DNA of 64,000 nucleotides from Motacilla alba alba (lineage: Eukaryota; Chordata; Aves; Passeriformes; Motacillidae): assembly GCF_015832195.1 (NCBI RefSeq), contig NC_052031.1, positions 7,193,850 to 7,257,849 on the forward strand. The letters are read 5' to 3'. This document shows, one piece after another, positions 58,601-64,000 of this stretch. The stretch's first letter is position 1; every line of letters starts with the position of its first letter. Below the pieces are notes generated by a model, which had not been told where the DNA came from, did no database searches, and worked only from the letters and a program-made list of their open reading frames with translations. A program made the position numbers and the translations under genes.

Positions 58601-61600
58601 TTGTCTCTGACAATCTGGCAATACTGGCTGAAAAGTCATGCATGACCTTCAGTGGGTTTTGTCTGAAAACCACACAGAATTCTGGCTGTTTTCTGAAATC
58701 AACTCTCATCTTTAGTACCCTAATTTACCAGATCTGCTCTGCTCTGTATTTTGATTGCATTTGTCAAGTGGAGAGCAAAAGTGTCACAGGAAAACTAGGA
58801 AAAAACACAGAAAATGCCTGACTCTCAGGGAGGGCAGTAGATGAGTAGAAGATATAGAAGAATGAGACTAAACTAAACTAATTTCATACTATTTGGGAAC
58901 TGCCAGCTTCCATTATTGTACTGCAAATCCTACAGCATTTTTTTTCCAAAAGCCCCAGAGAATATAAGGCTCACTTTTATAGACATAAATGCCTTGCTGT
59001 TGCAAAGAAAACAATGAAAATGAGCAAAAATATAAGCCCCAAACAAATAGAACGTGGCAAACAAACAGACCTAACCCCCACCTAACTCATTTCCTACCTA
59101 CAGTGATCTTTCCTTATAAAGTACATGTGGAATGGACAGCTTGAAATACATGACAGCACAATTAAAATGGTAGCTTGGCTCTCTGTGGAAAGATGGCATT
59201 TATGGCAAACTTTACTTTTTCAGCATTTTTGCATATACATTTAAGAAAGTTTGAGAACATTTATTTAGTTTGGTTAAAATGCCAAAGTCTGAAAGCCAAA
59301 CCAACTGATGGAAGATACTCAGCTTTACAGTATGCAAAAACTAACCCAAAGAAACATAATCATGTTTTATTTAAAAGCACACACATACACACTCTCTGAT
59401 GAATAATATGAGCTGAGTGAAAATCACTTACTCTTGCTACAACACCCTGAACTCAAGGACTTGGTGACGCAGTTGCCAATCCCTCGTTCTCAAGGACCAT
59501 CTGCTCCTGAATCTCATCTCAAACGCTTGCAGACACATTTTTAGCATTTTTGAACATGTACATTTACTGGTGCTTCCCTTACACACCTCTTGGAAACCCA
59601 TAGTCCCAGAATGGCTGTATTTCTCTCTTAAAGGACAGGTAGAAAAATAAGTGTCATTAAGCTTCAGAGTTAAAATCCCCTGAGTTAAAGGGGTCAAACT
59701 GCCTCTTCCATGATGCTGCCTCTCTCTTTGGTGTGGGAACATGTGAGATCAAATCTCATCCAGACAGTTTTCTTCATAAGGAGGCAGACATGGCTTTTTT
59801 TAAAGAAAGATAATTCTTAGAGGACTGATGAGGTCACTAAAGAAATACTGACCCAGTGCATTAACGAGGGCCAGTCTGATCTGACCTCTGCCTGAGCCAT
59901 TGAATATTGTGGGATTGCTTTTAATATTGACTGTTCTTCAGGGAGCAGGAGGTCACGAGCTACATGTTTCATACGGTGTGAGAGTGGTTTGTGGATGACT
60001 GATGCCTGCTGATCTTTGGGGCTGCATGGATCACTTGCAGTGAGAGGCACCACGTGTGATTAAAAATAACTCTGGCCTCACTCAGGATTGCTGTGGGGCA
60101 AAAGGTTATTAAACCTAGCTGAGTTCATAACAAGATGATCCAGAGGCATTCACAAGATCTCTTAAGGCAACTGAAATGGTGGGGTAGGGGCTAACATCAT
60201 AAGGGGCATCTTAAAACTGGTCAGATTACATCTGTGGGAATGCATCCACCTCGGACGTAGGAAAGCAGCCATGCAATAATCAGCCTTCTCCTTTTATTTC
60301 AGGAAAATCACTGCATAGCTCTGATCTGGAAAATCACTCCCAAACTCAGAATGTTCATGTCATATGACTCTTAGTTTGTCCCAGTGGTGCATCTTGTAGA
60401 GTTCATCTTGCAAACCCTGTCCTTAACAATCTTTAAGGTCCATAACTTTAAGACTCATACTCCTATAAAACCCTGACAAAAGTCCATTCATTTACAGTAT
60501 GATCAGCGAAAAAAGACATATTTGCAAACCAGATTACAGCAAACCTCCTTTCACCAGCCAGTAAATTTTACTCAGGAATGCAAAAAGCTTAAGAAGTCTT
60601 TTGAAATCACACCACTTGAAGGATCACAATGGCTACTGAAAACTGTGTGGTAGTGCTAAGATGTATACAACATCTGCAGGGGATGTAGAGAGATGTTCAT
60701 CCAGTACCACATGAGCTGAAACTTCACAGCAGCCTGAAGGTGTTTCCAACAAACCAAGTCATCCACAGTGACCTTGGTCTTTATGAGTTCATGTCTTATA
60801 CTCCTTGGCTGACTACATGGCCAATGTCACAGCCAGAGCAGAGGATGAAGCTCATGGACTTTATCAGTTGGGACAGCTGAATAAAGTTGTTTCTCCTACA
60901 TTTGTTTTGACACCCTGTTAAATTCTAGCCCATACTGGGGCTTTTTCTAAGTCCCTGAGTGACCTTATTCTCAGTGAGGTTTGTGGGAGTGTTGATTAGT
61001 GATGCTCTGCTCTCTCAAATCTCACCTGTGAGGCCATGAACTACCCAGCACATAACAGATCCAGAGGAGGAGACTGCAGCCTCCCCAGCCAGCCTGAGGA
61101 CCAGCAGCACAGGTATTGCCCAATGAAAGGAGCACAACCCTTGCAGCTTGCCAGACAGCACAAGCATGGAGCTAGTCCTCTCTGCCCAGAGCAACCACTG
61201 CACCTTGCCAACAAGGAGTGTGTGTAAAGCCATGTGCTATTTCACATGGGGAATGCTCTTTTGGACTGAATCTTCTGCTTTGTCTCAGTTGATGTGTGGT
61301 TCACCTCACAAAGTGGTCTTGAAGCACACGAGCTAGATTCCTTTCAGGTAAACCCCAACTGAAATATGATGCAGAAGCATTGCAGGAACGTAGCCAATGT
61401 GCTCCAAACAATGGTGGACCAGACAGTTTATGGAATGTGGAGTAAATGCCTGGAAATTGGTGCAGAAGAAAGGTCCTGGGCACCAGCTGTTTCACTCCAC
61501 TGACCTGCTGCTGTCGGGTCCCACTGCTTCCTAAGGAAACCTGGCCAAAGGCTTCAAACACTGGGACTCTACCATAAAACTCATCTGTTGGATGATGGGT

Positions 61601-61877
61601 GACATTAGGAGATGGTCTGATTACAAGACAATTTTCCCCTTGTATAGAGAAGAGAATCCCACCTCTTTCAAGTCAAAACAGAGATGCAATAATGTGAGTA
61701 AAGCCTCTGTACTAACTCAGCCTAAGTGGCACATGAGAGGTGCTTATGAGCTTAGCAAGAGAGGGACCCCTAAGTCATATGCTGGAAAATGCAAAACCAT
61801 TTGTTACTGCATCTTCTCTGCTCTTTTTTAAACTCACTTATCATTGACGTGGTGAACAATTCAATTATCCTCCCTAT

Positions 61878-61879
<2 letters not shown>
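55695..61879. other. Unique non-coding sequence
   Basis: Long single-copy-looking stretch with only short frames. An 'aataaagttg' near 60882 recalls LTR polyadenylation regions, but no LTR ends or matching copy are seen. No gene is recognised. Confidence 0.5.

Positions 61880-61929
<50 letters not shown>
61880..61929. repeat. T homopolymer, 50 bases
   Basis: An uninterrupted run of 50 T, the longest homopolymer in the window. It may be a slippage tract, a minus-strand poly(A) tail of a retrocopy, or partly an assembly artefact. The DNA to its right (61930-62200) does not look like a known gene or repeat. Confidence 0.9.
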
Positions 61930-61932
<3 letters not shown>

Positions 61933-62260
61933 TTGTAAAGCATTTGAAGTTTTCAAGGACCTTCCTAAGGGGTTTCAGAGGTCACATTAGAAAATTAGGT
62001 CTGGTTGAAGTGCTCTTGAGTGATGAACATGATAGAAATACTGATTTCAGTAACTGAAGAAGAATGGGCTGGTAAATAAGGTTTGGGGTAAAAATATGTG
62101 ATAGACCAAAGTTCATGATGGAGCTGAGAGCTCCCCTGCCTCTGACACAGCTGAGACAGCTCCATACTGTCTGTTGGGGAATAGCACAGGATAAACAGGA
62201 CATGGACTATATACAGCTTGTATCAGGTATTTTCTTTGGTGAAATATGCAGCAGGATGGA
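61930..62260. other. Unique non-coding sequence
   Basis: Would be the body of a minus-strand retrocopy if the adjacent T run were its tail. I recognise nothing in it. Confidence 0.45.
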
Positions 62261-62305
62261 ATTCCCTGTGTTTTAAACATATAATTCCTGTGTTTTAAAC
62301 ATATA
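62261..62305. repeat. Tandem duplication, 23 and 22 bp
   Basis: attcc(c)tgtgttttaaacatata is present twice in tandem (62261-62283 and 62284-62305) and differs by a single C. A recent slippage duplication. Confidence 0.95.
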
Positions 62306-63277
62306 ATCCGTGCTCTTCAGCTTTGTGCCTCATCTTTTTGAAAACCAGACAGCACGGAATTAAAGTTTCCAACCTTTGTTCTTGAGGAATAAACTTTCAA
62401 ATGTGGAATACCAAAATGCAGATTAACTATATAAATGAAAAAAAAAAAAAAACAAACCTAAAGCAACAAAACACAACCTTTCTGTTAATATAGTTTTTAA
62501 GCCAATACCATCAGGGAAGGAAAATTACTCATGATTTTGACTGTATGGATCTGTCACTCCGTTATAACACAGAATTTAAATGAGCCTTTTCTCATCCACT
62601 GCTTCATCTGTGTGTGAGTTGAAGTGCAGTTAACATACATGTGGTGTTGGACTCTGTATGGCACTTGGGAAAAGCACAACTTGAACGCAATTGAGACCTG
62701 TACGAAAATAAGAAAGGGGAAATTCAGGAGAAAGAATTCAATTTCACTTTGTGGTTCAGATCTGACCTGAGGTGTCAAACAGGCCGTGTAACAGAATCCA
62801 CAACAATTCAGCAGACTCTCTATAGACAGCACGGGTCCATAGTGGAGAGAGATTGAAAAATTAATTCCATCCACCTGTAGGAGGAGGGCAATGTCACTGA
62901 GTTAGGAAAAACAGAGGAGGGGTCATTTCTGAGGGCTGGCTGTACACAGTGTGGCCTGTGCGCATCAGGACAAGAACCACAGAGATGTATCAAGATCTTT
63001 CCTTCTTCTCATGAGTAAGAAAATGTTTTGTAAACAAATGCACAGTACCTTGCATATACTGTTTAATTTAGATGCTGTCAGTTTTCTTATCACAAACTCC
63101 TCCTTTCTTGTGGCTTTTAATGACGTCTTTTGTAAACTGCTTGCATGCCCTCTCCCAGGCTGAGCAGCTCTAGCAGGCTGGCTGACTCCCTACCCCCAAA
63201 AATTGGGAAACACAAGATGCACCTCTGTGGGGAGAGCATAATCCACGTGGGATTGCAGAGTGCCTTCTAGCAGTGCA
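62306..63277. other. Unique non-coding sequence
   Basis: Only an A-rich run near 62438-62456. No gene or other repeat is recognised. Confidence 0.5.
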
Positions 63278-63745
63278 TCAGAGAACCACAGAATAGGGAA
63301 CAGACTCACAGAACAGAATTGGCTTAGAAGGCACCTTTAAAAATCCTTTGGTTCCAACCCCCCTGCCAGGGGCACCTTCCACTCTCCCACGTTGCTCAAT
63401 GCCCTGTCCAAGCTGGCATGAACACTTCCAGATATGGGATGTATCCCATCCACAGCTTCTCTGGGTAACCTCTGCCAGGGCCTCAACACTCTCACAGTAA
63501 TGAATTTCTTGCTGGTATCTAATCTAAACCTGCCCTCTCTCAGTTTAAAGCCATCCTGTCCTCTTTCAGTGTAAAACCCTTCCCCCTTGTCCTGTCACTT
63601 CATGCTCCTGCCAAAAGCCCCTCTTCATCTCCCTTGTAGGTCCCCTTTGGGTCCTGGAAGGTGCTCCAAGGTCTCCTTGACACCTTCTCTTCTCCAGGCA
63701 TCCTCAGCCCAGCTCTGCACCTCTGTATGCCCAGGAGTGCTGTAT
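63278..63745 (-). mobile_element. CR1 retrotransposon, 5'-truncated 3' end (minus strand)
   Basis: The reverse complement is a good CR1 tail. In plus orientation the order is a decayed octamer tail ('ccacagaatagggaacagac'), 'ttccaacccccctgccaggg', 'gcaccttccactctcccacg', 'ctggtatctaatctaaacct' (the ORF2 RLDI block reversed), 'cagtttaaagccatcctgtc', 'cccccttgtcctgtcacttc' and 'accttctcttctccaggcat'. The block near 63566 partly echoes the preceding 'cagtttaaagcca' block, suggesting a small internal duplication or divergence. Dead copy, oriented opposite to the other CR1s here. Confidence 0.95.
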
Positions 63746-64000
63746 CCATGTCCAAAGCACAGCCCAAGCCCAAAGAGAAAACTACCCAGAGAAAAATCAA
63801 ACCTCAAATGCAGGGGTGGGAGGCTGAGCTGGCTCCAGCACCAGCCCACCACAGGCACCCAATTGCAGCAGCCTGCACCCCCCTCTGGAGACATTCAGAA
63901 TCCAGAGGCACCTTCCTCTCTTTGCCAGCCAGTGGCACAGGGATTCTCAGCCCTCCCCTCCCAGGACTGAGTTGCTAGGCACTTAAATTATAGATACAAA
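63746..64000. other. Unique non-coding sequence to window edge
   Basis: GC-moderate, C-rich on the plus strand ('ctggctccagcaccagccca'). Open frames on both strands are short and unrecognised. Confidence 0.5.

Noticed and set aside
60700..61030. Possible solo LTR around an aataaagttg signal
   Set aside because: No TG...CA termini, no target-site duplication and no second copy could be found, so there is nothing beyond a common hexamer.
63586..63978. Overlapping open frames on both strands near the right edge
   Set aside because: Most of this lies in the CR1 copy and adjacent C-rich DNA; the frames are by-products of composition.

Overview
The window reads as nuclear DNA of a bird: long AT-leaning non-coding sequence, CpG-poor except in a few patches, no operons or long reading frames, and several 5'-truncated CR1 non-LTR retrotransposons ending in the avian CR1 3' signature (a 'gatctttaa.gtcccttccaaccc' type segment followed by degenerate ATTCTATG-like repeats). 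One CR1 copy still shows the conserved C-terminal ORF2 peptide. I cannot name the species or the locus. Other sauropsids carry CR1, so bird is likely rather than proven.

No gene could be recognised by homology. The longest stop-free frames (about 150-170 codons) are the size expected by chance in 64 kb read in six frames, and none looks like a known protein. The window is best described as intergenic or intronic.

Layout: 1-14.8 kb is unique non-coding DNA with one old CR1 tail, a CpG-retaining patch near 3.2 kb and one well-bounded candidate exon at 13.2 kb. From 14.8 to 20.2 kb lie a CR1, a T/TTTG-rich tract, an (ATT)n array, a compound (AAC)n(AAT)n array and an old CR1. From 20 to 34 kb is unique sequence with an AT-rich block at 28.6 kb and a weak CR1 tail at 34.1 kb. 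From 34.7 to 35.7 kb is the only clear CpG island, the best promoter candidate here, with a possible minus-strand first exon. From 36 to 51 kb is mostly unique DNA with small CpG-retaining patches at 39.3 kb (RFX X-box-like site) and 44.5 kb (MEF2 consensus). From 51 to 64 kb it contains a plus-strand CR1 at 51.3 kb, another CpG patch at 54.7 kb, a 50-T run at 61.9 kb and a minus-strand CR1 at 63.3 kb.

I found no tRNA, rRNA, CRISPR array, intact retrovirus or other complete mobile system, and no convincing previously undescribed system. The items most worth testing are the CpG island with its candidate exon, the 13.2 kb candidate exon, and the CpG-retaining patches as possible conserved regulatory elements.
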